Part shown: piece by piece, positions 1 to 5,192 of the stretch
Position numbering within the stretch: position 1 is the first letter of the stretch
How the letters are laid out: every line of letters begins with the position of its first letter
Translations under genes and position numbers: made by a program
The notes under the pieces: model-generated
Told to the model about the DNA's origin: nothing
Seen by the model: the letters and a program-made list of their open reading frames with translations, nothing else
The model's database searches: none
From: Chloroflexota bacterium
GTDB lineage: Bacteria > Chloroflexota > Anaerolineae > Anaerolineales > Villigracilaceae
Direction of reading: 5' to 3'
Assembly: GCA_016191985.1 (NCBI GenBank)
Contig: JACPVB010000160.1
Span: 1 to 5,648 of the forward strand
Length of the DNA stretch: 5,648 nucleotides

Positions 1-131
1 TCGCCCGCTGCGGCTTGTACAGGCAATTCATCCAATGTGATCACCGCCCATCCACCCGCGAAGACAGGCACGGCAACTATAAGAGAAAGCAGTAACGCAA
101 GACCAGCCACAATGCGGAATCGAGTAAACAT
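1..131 (-). CDS. Secreted protein, N-terminal part only (signal peptide plus start of mature domain)
   Basis: This reading frame runs off the left end of the window and shows only 43 codons. It starts at ATG 131-129, four bases after a strong GGAGGT Shine-Dalgarno sequence (141-136). The protein begins MFTRFRIVAGLALLLSLIVA, a positively charged start and a hydrophobic core, then VPVFAGGW with a likely signal peptidase I site after VFA. The product is therefore exported. The mature start GGWAVITLDELP resembles secreted proteins I associate with Chloroflexota genomes that continue into a small beta-sandwich (YtkA/FixH-like) domain, but that domain would lie outside the window and this link is recollection, not proof. 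The gene lies downstream of the sigma/anti-sigma pair on the same strand, 280 bases after the anti-sigma stop. It probably has its own leader and may or may not belong to that regulon. Confidence 0.72.
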   Translation of the reverse strand, partial: MFTRFRIVAGLALLLSLIVAVPVFAGGWAVITLDELPVQAAAG

Positions 132-278
132 ATCTACCTCCAGTAAATGTTGGTTTACAGGAGTACACCTGCCAGGCAGAGGAGGTTCCTCTGTTTTTTA
201 GAGAATCAGTAGATCACGAAAACGTAGTAACGACTTATGAAGTTTAAGAAATTAATGTTGTAATCTTATTTCAAAGTA
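132..278. other. AT-rich intergenic region with a hairpin plus T-run
   Basis: I see no coding frame here. Positions 177-193 form a 7-bp stem (cagagga/tcctctg) with a 3-base loop followed by six T residues (194-199). That is the form of a rho-independent terminator reading rightward, although no rightward gene precedes it in view. A smaller near-palindrome, ctgcc-a-ggcag, lies at 169-179. The stretch from about 200 to 278 is AT-rich and may contain the leftward promoter of the secreted protein gene, but I could not find a convincing -35/-10 pair. Confidence 0.4.
138..163 (-). promoter_or_regulatory. Hairpin that sequesters the ribosome binding site of the secreted protein gene
   Basis: On the minus strand, CTCC (163-160) can pair with GGAG (141-138), the core of the Shine-Dalgarno sequence. 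GTAAA (158-154) can pair with TTTAC (147-143). A T-T mismatch separates the two stems, and the loop is CCAACA (153-148). The start codon lies seven bases past the stem. The pairing is visible in the sequence; that it controls translation is inference. Confidence 0.4.
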
Positions 279-396
279 CATGTCACCCTGAGGGAGCGTT
301 CTCCGTGACCGACATGTGCACCGCGGTGCGAATGCAGTGCGGTGAAGGTCTCGAGCTTCAGGCGTAGAGACCCTTCGCTCCGCTCAGGGTGACATG
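279..396. repeat. REP-like palindromic element
   Basis: The ends are a perfect 14-bp inverted repeat: catgtcaccctgag at 279-292 and its complement at 383-396. Allowing a one-base gap, the similarity continues inward (ggagcg on both arms). Inside are a perfect 12-bp palindrome, gcaccgcggtgc (318-329), and a ggtctc/gagacc stem (347-352 with 367-372). The 'gtcaccctgag...ggagcgaagggtctc' type is a dispersed non-coding repeat familiar from many environmental bacterial genomes; I infer that this is one copy. It begins 15 bases after the stop of the anti-sigma gene and could fold in the 3' end of that transcript, but it lacks the T-run of a classic terminator. Confidence 0.65.
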
Positions 397-411
397 GTTA
401 AGGTAGAGAAA

Positions 412-1206
412 TCAGGGAATGGGTTGCAGTGACTCTGCAATTTTGACTGCCTCCTCAAGAGACATGTCTGTTTCGAGGCGGTAGGTGATGCCGCCTTCCT
501 CCCAGATCAACACGTGGCCGTCGATCAATCGCACAAATTCCATGTTGCCATTGGATAACCTCAGCGGATAAGGTCCCTCTGCCCAGATCGCGCGTTGTCC
601 ATTGACCTCGGCTTCCTGAATGACGGCAGGTTGAAATTTCTCAATTGCCCAGCTCCCTTCCGGGGTAAAGTGCAGACTCAGCGTGACGCGTTCGGGCTGT
701 TGAGCATCCACCCAGACGAGGATCGTCATCGGGCCGTTTGCATCCTGGACGTACACATGATTAGGCAACCCCATCTCCGGGGGATAGCTCGGAAGCAGGA
801 TCGGATACCCGGCAATTTCCTGCGCGTTTGCGAGCTTTGTTTCACCGGCGATTTGATTTAAAAAAGTAGTCAATAATGTGGAGGGCTGAGAGGAAGGCGT
901 GGCTGTCGTCGGTGCGAGGGGTTCGAGCGTAGCGGTTGCCGGCGCTTGTGCGGGGCCGGGGAAGATGCGTACGATTCCGATCTGGATGAATTCGAGGATG
1001 GCGGCGCGCGCAGGCGGGATGAGCATCAGGCTTGAGAGTAGAATCAGCAAGATGGTCAGTGACCAGGCCAACGGTCGGGTGCGAAGCGAGAGGCGGGTTG
1101 AGGAGCGCAGGCGCGCTGTCACAGATCCTGCAATATCGGGCGTGCGCGGATATTCCATCCCTTTTGCAATGGCAAGCAGTTGTTTTTCGAATTCAGTCTC
1201 GTTCAT
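412..1206 (-). CDS. Membrane-anchored anti-sigma factor with DUF4367-like C-terminal domain
   Basis: This 264-residue protein is the likely partner of the ECF sigma factor encoded just upstream. Its ATG overlaps the sigma stop codon as ATGA (1203-1206), which suggests translational coupling and matched output. Residues 1-45 are cytoplasmic and basic toward the end. Residues about 46-68 form one transmembrane helix. An amphipathic stretch (LEFIQIGIVRIFPG, 71-84) and a Thr/Pro/Ala-rich linker (about 85-110) follow. Residues about 120-262 form an extracytoplasmic domain containing YPILLPSYPPEMG, VNGQRAIWAEGPY and ITYRLETDMSLEEAVKIAESL, which I recognise as the DUF4367-like module of Chloroflexota and Firmicutes anti-sigma proteins. 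The N-terminus has no HxxxCxxC zinc anti-sigma motif; the protein contains no cysteine at all. The sigma-binding role is therefore inferred mostly from gene order and architecture. The signal sensed is unknown. Confidence 0.8.
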   Translation of the reverse strand: MNETEFEKQLLAIAKGMEYPRTPDIAGSVTARLRSSTRLSLRTRPLAWSLTILLILLSSLMLIPPARAAILEFIQIGIVRIFPGPAQAPATATLEPLAPTTATPSSQPSTLLTTFLNQIAGETKLANAQEIAGYPILLPSYPPEMGLPNHVYVQDANGPMTILVWVDAQQPERVTLSLHFTPEGSWAIEKFQPAVIQEAEVNGQRAIWAEGPYPLRLSNGNMEFVRLIDGHVLIWEEGGITYRLETDMSLEEAVKIAESLQPIP

Positions 1207-1826
1207 GCCTCGCGTCCTTCGGAGAGCAGAGGGAAACCCTCTTGAATGATCTTCCGTAATTTTTCCAGCGCCCGATTCAACCGTGATTTGACCGTGCCCT
1301 CCGCCACCTGCAAAACCTCCGCCGCTTCGTGGACGGGGAGTTCGAGGAAATAGCGCAGGTAGATAATTTGCTGGTCGGTGAATTCCAGGTTTTTAACGGC
1401 CTGCCAGAGTTCGTTGCCTTCCATGTGCTGCACACTTTTTTCTTCGATGCCGGCAGACGCCGGTTCGTTGCGGAAGGCGCGCGTCAATGCCGCGAGATAG
1501 CGCCCCGCCGAACGGCGGCGGTTGCTCGCCAGATTGGAGGCAATGCTCAACAACCACGGACGAAATGGGCGCGTTAGGTCGAAGCGCCGGAGATGTTTCC
1601 AGGCGCGCAAAAAGGTTTCCTGGGCAACGTCTTCCGCGTCATCGGGGTCGCCAAGGAGCAGGTAGGATAAACGGAATACCGCCTGCTGATGCGCCAGCAT
1701 CAACGGCTCCCACGCCGTTGTGTCGCCGTTGGCAGCACGGCGAATTAAAGTGGATTCTTCCAATTGCGCCTCTCCGGAGAGGTTCCTTTCATTGGTTATA
1801 CACCGTTTGATGGGGTGCGGTTCCAT
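1203..1826 (-). CDS. RNA polymerase sigma factor, ECF (sigma-70 family)
   Basis: The 207-residue protein is a group IV (ECF) sigma factor, which directs RNA polymerase to a stress or envelope regulon. Region 2 lies at about residues 40-108. It contains DPDDAEDVAQETFLRAW (60-76) for core binding and RPWLLSIASNLASNRRR (89-105) for -10 recognition. Region 4 lies at about 139-192 and contains the helix-turn-helix VAEGTVKSRLNRALEKLR (174-191) for -35 recognition. There is no region 1 or 3, as expected for ECFs. The listed ATG at 1826 has only a weak ribosome binding site. Codon 22 is TTG at 1763-1761, five bases after GGAGAGG, and would give a start of the usual ECF form ([M]EESTLIRRAANGD). I consider that start at least equally likely, in which case 1764-1826 is leader. 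The gene is followed by its probable anti-sigma factor with an ATGA overlap. Confidence 0.92.
   Translation of the reverse strand: MEPHPIKRCITNERNLSGEAQLEESTLIRRAANGDTTAWEPLMLAHQQAVFRLSYLLLGDPDDAEDVAQETFLRAWKHLRRFDLTRPFRPWLLSIASNLASNRRRSAGRYLAALTRAFRNEPASAGIEEKSVQHMEGNELWQAVKNLEFTDQQIIYLRYFLELPVHEAAEVLQVAEGTVKSRLNRALEKLRKIIQEGFPLLSEGREA
1769..1782. promoter_or_regulatory. 14-bp perfect palindrome overlapping an alternative ribosome binding site
   Basis: The sequence cctctccggagagg is a perfect palindrome. On the minus strand its right half supplies GGAGAGG, a strong Shine-Dalgarno sequence five bases before the in-frame TTG at 1763-1761 in the sigma gene. It could be an operator, could modulate translation of the sigma factor, or could be chance. 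The palindrome itself is directly visible. Confidence 0.35.
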
Positions 1827-1857
1827 GTCTTTTTTGAGTTGCTTTCGATGGGATTTT

Positions 1858-1925
1858 TTAACGCAAAGGCGCTGAGATGCCAGGATTTAATGCTTTTCCT
1901 TTGTGGCGCTGTGACTTCGCGTTAA
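1858..1925. repeat. Imperfect inverted repeat of the 'acgcaaaggcgc' type
   Basis: The ends ttaacgcaaag (1858-1868) and cttcgcgttaa (1915-1925) are complementary except at one position over 11 bases. The hexamer ggcgct occurs twice in direct orientation (1869-1874 and 1905-1910). Sequences of this type ('acgcaaaggcgc', 'acttcgcgtta') are dispersed non-coding repeats in many environmental genomes, so I interpret it as a degenerate copy lying in the leader of the sigma operon. The frame read through it from 2046 to 1858 has no ribosome binding site and is not annotated as a gene. Confidence 0.45.
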
Positions 1926-1971
1926 AGCTTTGACAATTTTGAGAAAACCGGGGCGTTTTAAGAAAGCGACA

Positions 1972-2000
1972 TTGACCCGCGTTCCGTTTGCTTTTACAAT
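1972..2000 (+). promoter_or_regulatory. Candidate sigma-70 promoter for kamA
   Basis: TTGACC (1972-1977) and TACAAT (1995-2000) each match five of six consensus bases and are separated by exactly 17 bp. Transcription would start near 2007 and leave a leader of about 110 bases before the kamA ATG. This is the best housekeeping-type promoter I found upstream of kamA. It is a by-eye match without experimental support. Confidence 0.45.
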
Positions 2001-2057
2001 GATAAGCATGTATCCCATGTTCGCAGGTTTTTTTCGTCCCGACCATGACCCTCCACA

Positions 2058-2086
2058 GTTTTAGTTGAGCCGCATTTTATTGTCAA
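2058..2086 (-). promoter_or_regulatory. Candidate sigma-70 promoter for the sigma/anti-sigma operon
   Basis: On the minus strand, TTGACA (2086-2081, six of six) is followed after 17 bp by TAAAAC (2063-2058, four of six). Transcription would start near 2051 and give a leader of roughly 225 bases before the sigma ATG at 1826. It lies just upstream of kamA and points toward the kamA promoter, so the two 5' ends would overlap. The -10 box is only a moderate match. Confidence 0.35.
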
Positions 2087-2116
2087 CCTAACTTTTAAAA
2101 ATCGGAGGAAAAACCC

Positions 2117-3442
2117 ATGAATACGCCTTTCGTATCAAAACGCGCTCCTGTTTATGCCGATGTTCCCGATGAAAAATGGAACGATTGGCGCTGGCAGTTA
2201 AGCCATCGTTTGAACACGGTGGAGGATATTGAAAAAGTCCTCAAGCTGACGGACTCTGAGAAAAAAGCATTGCAAACTCAGGGACTGTTCCGCGTTGATG
2301 TGACACCCTACTTTATTTCGTTGATCGACCCCGACGACCCGGATGACCCCACCCGCAAGCAGATCATCCCGGTTGCGGAGGAATTGAACGCCTTCACCGC
2401 CATGATGGAGGATTCGCTTGCAGAAGACCGCCACTCTCCCGTGCCGGGCCTGGTTCACCGGTATCCTGACAGAGTGCTTATGCTGGTAACGACTCAGTGC
2501 GCCTCGTACTGCCGTTACTGCACCCGTTCCCGCATCGTCGGAGACCCCGGCCAGACCTTCAACCGCCAGGAATTCGAGATGCAGATCGAATATCTCAAAA
2601 ACACCCCGCAGGTGCGAGACGTGCTGCTCTCCGGCGGCGACCCGCTCGTGCTGGCCCCCAAAGTGTTGGAAGAATTGCTGACCCGCCTGCGCGAAATTCC
2701 GCACATTGAGATCATCCGCATAGGTTCGCGTGTACCGGTCTTCATGCCCATGCGAGTGACCCAGGAATTATGCGACCTGTTGGCAAGGTTCCACCCGCTC
2801 TGGTTGAACATCCACGTCAACCACTCGAACGAGATTACAAAGGAACTTGCCGAGGCCGCAGATCGTCTTACCCGGGCCGGCATCCCGCTCGGAAATCAGT
2901 CCGTGCTGCTGGCTGGCGTGAATGATAATATTCATATCCAGCGTCAACTGGTGCATGACTTGGTGCGGATTCGCGTCCGACCCTACTATCTTTATCAATG
3001 CGACCTGGTGGAAGGCGCCGGTCATTTCCGTACCCCGGTTGCCAAAGGCATCGAGATCATGGAAGGCCTGCGCGGACATACCTCCGGGTATGCCGTGCCG
3101 CAATATATCATCGACGCGCCGGGCGGCGGCGGCAAGATCCCCGTCATGCCCAATTATCTGCTGAGCATGTCCGATCACAAGGTGATTTTGCGAAATTACG
3201 AAGGCTACGTCACCACGTACGAAGAGCCGACCGATTACGTCCCTGCGGATGCGGCAAAATTCAAAGGGCTAAAACGCCCCGAGCCGGGGCAGGCCGGCCT
3301 CACCGCACTGTTGGACGGCGAGGAAATGTTCATCAAGCCGGAGGGGTTTGACGAACTACACAATCGCCACGGCATCCAGCACCGCTTAAAGGATGAAAGC
3401 AAGTGGAAGCCGCTGGGAATCGGCTCCGGTGATACGGATTAA
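2117..3442 (+). CDS. kamA: L-lysine 2,3-aminomutase (KamA family, radical SAM, PLP-dependent)
   Basis: The 441-residue cytoplasmic enzyme should convert L-lysine to L-beta-lysine, used in lysine fermentation or, with AblB, for the osmolyte N-epsilon-acetyl-beta-lysine. The radical-SAM [4Fe-4S] motif is CASYCRYC, with C128, C132 and C135. Compared from memory with the Clostridium subterminale enzyme at a +3 offset, K340 in APGGGGK is the PLP lysine (K337), D296 in YQCD and D333 in YIID match the aspartates that bind the substrate epsilon-amine (D293, D330), R137 matches the carboxylate-binding arginine (R134), and R133 matches R130. These residues favour lysine over glutamate. The length and C-terminal region exclude the shorter EpmB type. 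Unusually, the four zinc cysteines (C268, C375, C377, C380) are absent; the corresponding positions are N271, D378, A380 and K383. ATG 2117 has GGAGG at 2104-2108. No ablB or fermentation gene is nearby. Confidence 0.93.
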   Translation: MNTPFVSKRAPVYADVPDEKWNDWRWQLSHRLNTVEDIEKVLKLTDSEKKALQTQGLFRVDVTPYFISLIDPDDPDDPTRKQIIPVAEELNAFTAMMEDSLAEDRHSPVPGLVHRYPDRVLMLVTTQCASYCRYCTRSRIVGDPGQTFNRQEFEMQIEYLKNTPQVRDVLLSGGDPLVLAPKVLEELLTRLREIPHIEIIRIGSRVPVFMPMRVTQELCDLLARFHPLWLNIHVNHSNEITKELAEAADRLTRAGIPLGNQSVLLAGVNDNIHIQRQLVHDLVRIRVRPYYLYQCDLVEGAGHFRTPVAKGIEIMEGLRGHTSGYAVPQYIIDAPGGGGKIPVMPNYLLSMSDHKVILRNYEGYVTTYEEPTDYVPADAAKFKGLKRPEPGQAGLTALLDGEEMFIKPEGFDELHNRHGIQHRLKDESKWKPLGIGSGDTD

Positions 3443-3449
3443 TTAACTA

Positions 3450-3517
3450 AAAGACCGGCAGGTTCCAGAGGAGGCTCCAAGTCTGGGGTCTGTTTGAATA
3501 GCCTGCCGGGTCTTTTT
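3450..3517 (+). terminator. Bulged hairpin terminator after kamA
   Basis: The arm aaagaccggcagg (3450-3462) pairs with cctgccgggtcttt (3502-3515) apart from a one-base bulge, and five T residues (3513-3517) follow. The long loop carries its own small stem, ccaga (3465-3469) with tctgg (3482-3486), so the structure is a branched terminator. It begins eight bases after the kamA stop codon and ends 16 bases before the next ATG, separating kamA from the lipoprotein pair. Confidence 0.8.
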
Positions 3518-3533
3518 CATAAAGGAGAACACT

Positions 3534-4160
3534 ATGCGTAAAACTATGTTTGTTATGGTCGCCCTTGTATTGTTGGTGGCCGCCTGTGTGCCGGTGGAAA
3601 ATCAGCAGGATTTGGAATCAAGGGTCAACACCGCTGTAGCGCAGACCAGGGAGGCGGAGAATCAAGTTTCAACTTCCGTGGCACAAACCGTCGAGGCACA
3701 AAGCCCCTCATCGACACCCACCAGTGAAGTGTCACAAACGCCGACGGAAACACCCCTGGCCTTCCCAACCTTCACACCGATCATTTCAACCATCACACCT
3801 TTGCCGATCAACCCCACATCCACCCGCCGCGCCTCCCAACAGGCGGAGTATGCCTGCAACGCCATCAGCAGAAAACCCTTTGACAATACCGAGTATAACA
3901 AAGGCGCCAAATTCGATATCAAATGGACCATTATCAACACCGGCACAAAGACCTGGCCCGCCGGGGTGGATGTAAAATATTACAGCGGTCCAAAAATGAC
4001 CACCACCAGCCGTGTTGAAATCCCGGTTGAAATGGAACCGAATGACACCTACGTGGTTAATCTGGATGCTGTTGCCCCGGACAAAAAAGGTTTCCATGTC
4101 ATGACATGGGCCGTAGACGGTCCGATGTGCTTCCCGTACACTGCCATCGTCGTGAAATAA
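3534..4160 (+). CDS. Lipoprotein with Thr/Pro-rich linker and NBR1-type Ig-like domain (first of two paralogues)
   Basis: The 208-residue product starts with MRKTMFVMVALVLLVAAC, a lipoprotein signal peptide with lipobox VAAC, so C18 should be lipidated and the protein anchored on the outer face of the membrane. Residues about 30-56 contain a repeated unit, VNTAVAQTREAE and VSTSVAQTVEAQ, probably helical. Residues about 57-99 are a flexible Thr/Pro/Ser linker. The globular domain (about 105-208) contains FDIKWTIINTGTKTWPAGV, the typical signature of the NBR1-type (Next to BRCA1) Ig-like fold, and ends in beta-strand sequence. C108 and C199 flank the domain and could form a disulfide. AGGAG lies at 3523-3527, six bases before the ATG. 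The next gene starts 16 bases after the stop, so the pair is probably co-transcribed. I found no convincing promoter of its own. The ligand or role is unknown; surface adhesion or cell-wall interaction is only a guess. Confidence 0.82.
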   Translation: MRKTMFVMVALVLLVAACVPVENQQDLESRVNTAVAQTREAENQVSTSVAQTVEAQSPSSTPTSEVSQTPTETPLAFPTFTPIISTITPLPINPTSTRRASQQAEYACNAISRKPFDNTEYNKGAKFDIKWTIINTGTKTWPAGVDVKYYSGPKMTTTSRVEIPVEMEPNDTYVVNLDAVAPDKKGFHVMTWAVDGPMCFPYTAIVVK

Positions 4161-4176
4161 AAATCCAGGGGCAAAC

Positions 4177-4818
4177 ATGATTCGGCGCAATCACAAAATC
4201 CTCTCACTCCTGGCAGTCACAGTCGTCATGCTTGCCTGTGCGACGCCCTCCCTTGTACCCGCATCCACGCCGATTCCCACTTTTGACCCGAATTCACTCA
4301 AGACGGCGATTGTGCAAACAGCAGATGCGGCGACCACACAAACCGCGCTTATGCTGCCGCCCACCTTCACAGCCACTCCCACACCCCGTCCGACCCATAC
4401 TCCCACCGGAACCCCCACGGCAACCTTCTATTTCGTTCTTGCCACCATCACATCGCCGCCCACACAAATTCCATTCGGGAGTTCGGGGTTGGAACATGAA
4501 TGCCAGATACTTTCGCAAACCCCTGAAAATAACAGCGCCATGTTTCGGATGGCTACATTTGAAACGCGCTGGCTGGTGGCAAACATCGGCACAGTGGGTT
4601 GGGATACAGCCACTGCCGACTATCGTTATTACAAGGGTGACGATCTCCACCTGCAGCCCATCTACGATTTTGAGTCATCCGTGCCGCCCGGTGGGACAAT
4701 CGAATTTGTCGTGAGCATGCAGGCTCCGTCGGTTTCCGGAACCTATTCCACCTCCTGGCGCATTGGCATTGGAAAAAGCAGGTTCTGCCCCATGGACCTG
4801 ACGATTGTTGTGAATTGA
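4177..4818 (+). CDS. Lipoprotein with Thr/Pro-rich linker and NBR1-type Ig-like domain (second of two paralogues)
   Basis: The 213-residue product is a diverged paralogue of the protein encoded just upstream. It has a basic start, a hydrophobic core and a lipobox ending at C21 (VMLAC). A short segment, LKTAIVQTADAATTQTA (41-57), resembles the helical repeat of its neighbour. A Thr/Pro linker (about 61-83) is followed by the Ig-like domain (about 105-213), which contains FETRWLVANIGTVGWDTA. The key residues keep the neighbour's spacing: C109, W132 and W142 here against C108, W131 and W141 there. A late tryptophan (W194) and cysteine (C204) also correspond. A C109-C204 disulfide is plausible in the extracytoplasmic domain. 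AGGGG at 4167-4171 precedes the ATG. The overall identity looks low outside these anchor residues, so the duplication is probably old. Function is unknown. Confidence 0.82.
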   Translation: MIRRNHKILSLLAVTVVMLACATPSLVPASTPIPTFDPNSLKTAIVQTADAATTQTALMLPPTFTATPTPRPTHTPTGTPTATFYFVLATITSPPTQIPFGSSGLEHECQILSQTPENNSAMFRMATFETRWLVANIGTVGWDTATADYRYYKGDDLHLQPIYDFESSVPPGGTIEFVVSMQAPSVSGTYSTSWRIGIGKSRFCPMDLTIVVN

Positions 4819-4856
4819 TAAAAAATCCTCCGAGTTTTCTCGGAGGATTTTTTATC
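4817..4856. terminator. Perfect 18-bp hairpin terminator, probably bidirectional
   Basis: The arms gataaaaaatcctccgag (4817-4834) and its exact complement (4839-4856) enclose a TTTT loop. The GC-rich core is flanked by an A-run on the left and a T-run on the right, so it can terminate transcription from either side. It serves the lipoprotein genes, whose stop codon it overlaps by two bases, and the leftward small membrane protein gene that ends at 4861. Confidence 0.93.
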
Positions 4857-4860
4857 AGCG

Positions 4861-5136
4861 CTACGCGGGTGGGAATGGGTCATTGCTGGTGGGCATGTCT
4901 TCCGGTTTCTTGCGAAGCAGGAAGAAGCCAGCCACAACCGGGATAAGGATCAAAATAAAGGAAAGACATAGAAGGGCATAGCCTGCCGTGGGAGGCATGG
5001 GCTGGTCTGCGCCACCCAGATTATACGTTCCATTCCCGGTGATGCCGCCAAAACCCATAATACAGGTGAACAAACTGCAACACGAACATAATAGCGCAAG
5101 GACAACGGTGATAATCATACTGGTATTCTTGTTCAT
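4861..5136 (-). CDS. Small membrane protein with two predicted transmembrane helices, function unknown
   Basis: I do not recognise this 91-residue protein. The start is ATG 5136-5134, six bases after GAGGAG (5148-5143); the longer open frame reaching 5211 reads through a terminator and is not used. Residues about 7-32 form a hydrophobic helix rich in cysteine (C17, C19, C20, C25 in the LCSCCSLFTC stretch). A short glycine-rich loop (GFGGITGNGTYNLGG, 28-42) and a polar part (DQPMPPT) follow. Residues about 53-74 form the second helix, with C57, then RKKPED and a Pro-rich tail. The positive charges after the second helix and the one lysine near the start suggest both ends face the cytoplasm. 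No lipobox fits, because the residue before each candidate cysteine is wrong. The gene lies downstream of pheT but behind a strong terminator, so it is probably transcribed separately. Confidence 0.72.
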   Translation of the reverse strand: MNKNTSMIITVVLALLCSCCSLFTCIMGFGGITGNGTYNLGGADQPMPPTAGYALLCLSFILILIPVVAGFFLLRKKPEDMPTSNDPFPPA

Positions 5137-5163
5137 TTTTTTCTCCTCGTTAAATTTTTTCCC

Positions 5164-5192
5164 AGTATACAAAAACAAAAAATGGGATGCAA
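5164..5192 (-). promoter_or_regulatory. Candidate promoter of the small membrane protein gene, overlapping the pheT terminator
   Basis: On the minus strand, TATACT (5169-5164, five of six) lies 17 bp after TTGCAT (5192-5187, only the TTG matches). Transcription would start near 5157, about 20 bases before the ATG at 5136 and upstream of its ribosome binding site. The -35 element and spacer lie inside the stem and T-run of the terminator that ends pheT. Confidence 0.4.

Noticed and set aside
595..1810. Rightward open frames opposite the sigma and anti-sigma genes
   Set aside because: They are shadows produced by the GC-rich codons of the real leftward genes; the sequences are Arg/Ala-rich without recognisable domains.
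1781..1824. Two GGAACC sequences on the minus strand (1786-1781 and 1824-1819) as ECF-type -35 boxes for autoregulation
   Set aside because: GGAAC is typical of ECF promoters, but no convincing matching -10 element lies at the right distance, and both fall inside the annotated sigma open frame.
1858..2046. Leftward 62-codon open frame between the sigma gene and kamA
   Set aside because: It has no ribosome binding site, its second half is the translation of a dispersed inverted repeat (NAKSQRHKGK type), and it resembles no protein family. It is more likely leader sequence.
2198..3178. Leftward open frames opposite kamA (2198-2704, 2515-2883, 2768-3178)
   Set aside because: They are antisense shadows of a clearly conserved enzyme gene and lack family resemblance or ribosome binding sites.
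5062..5094. Lipobox in the small membrane protein (LALLC)
   Set aside because: The residue before the cysteine is leucine, which does not fit the lipobox pattern, and the protein continues as a membrane helix after it.
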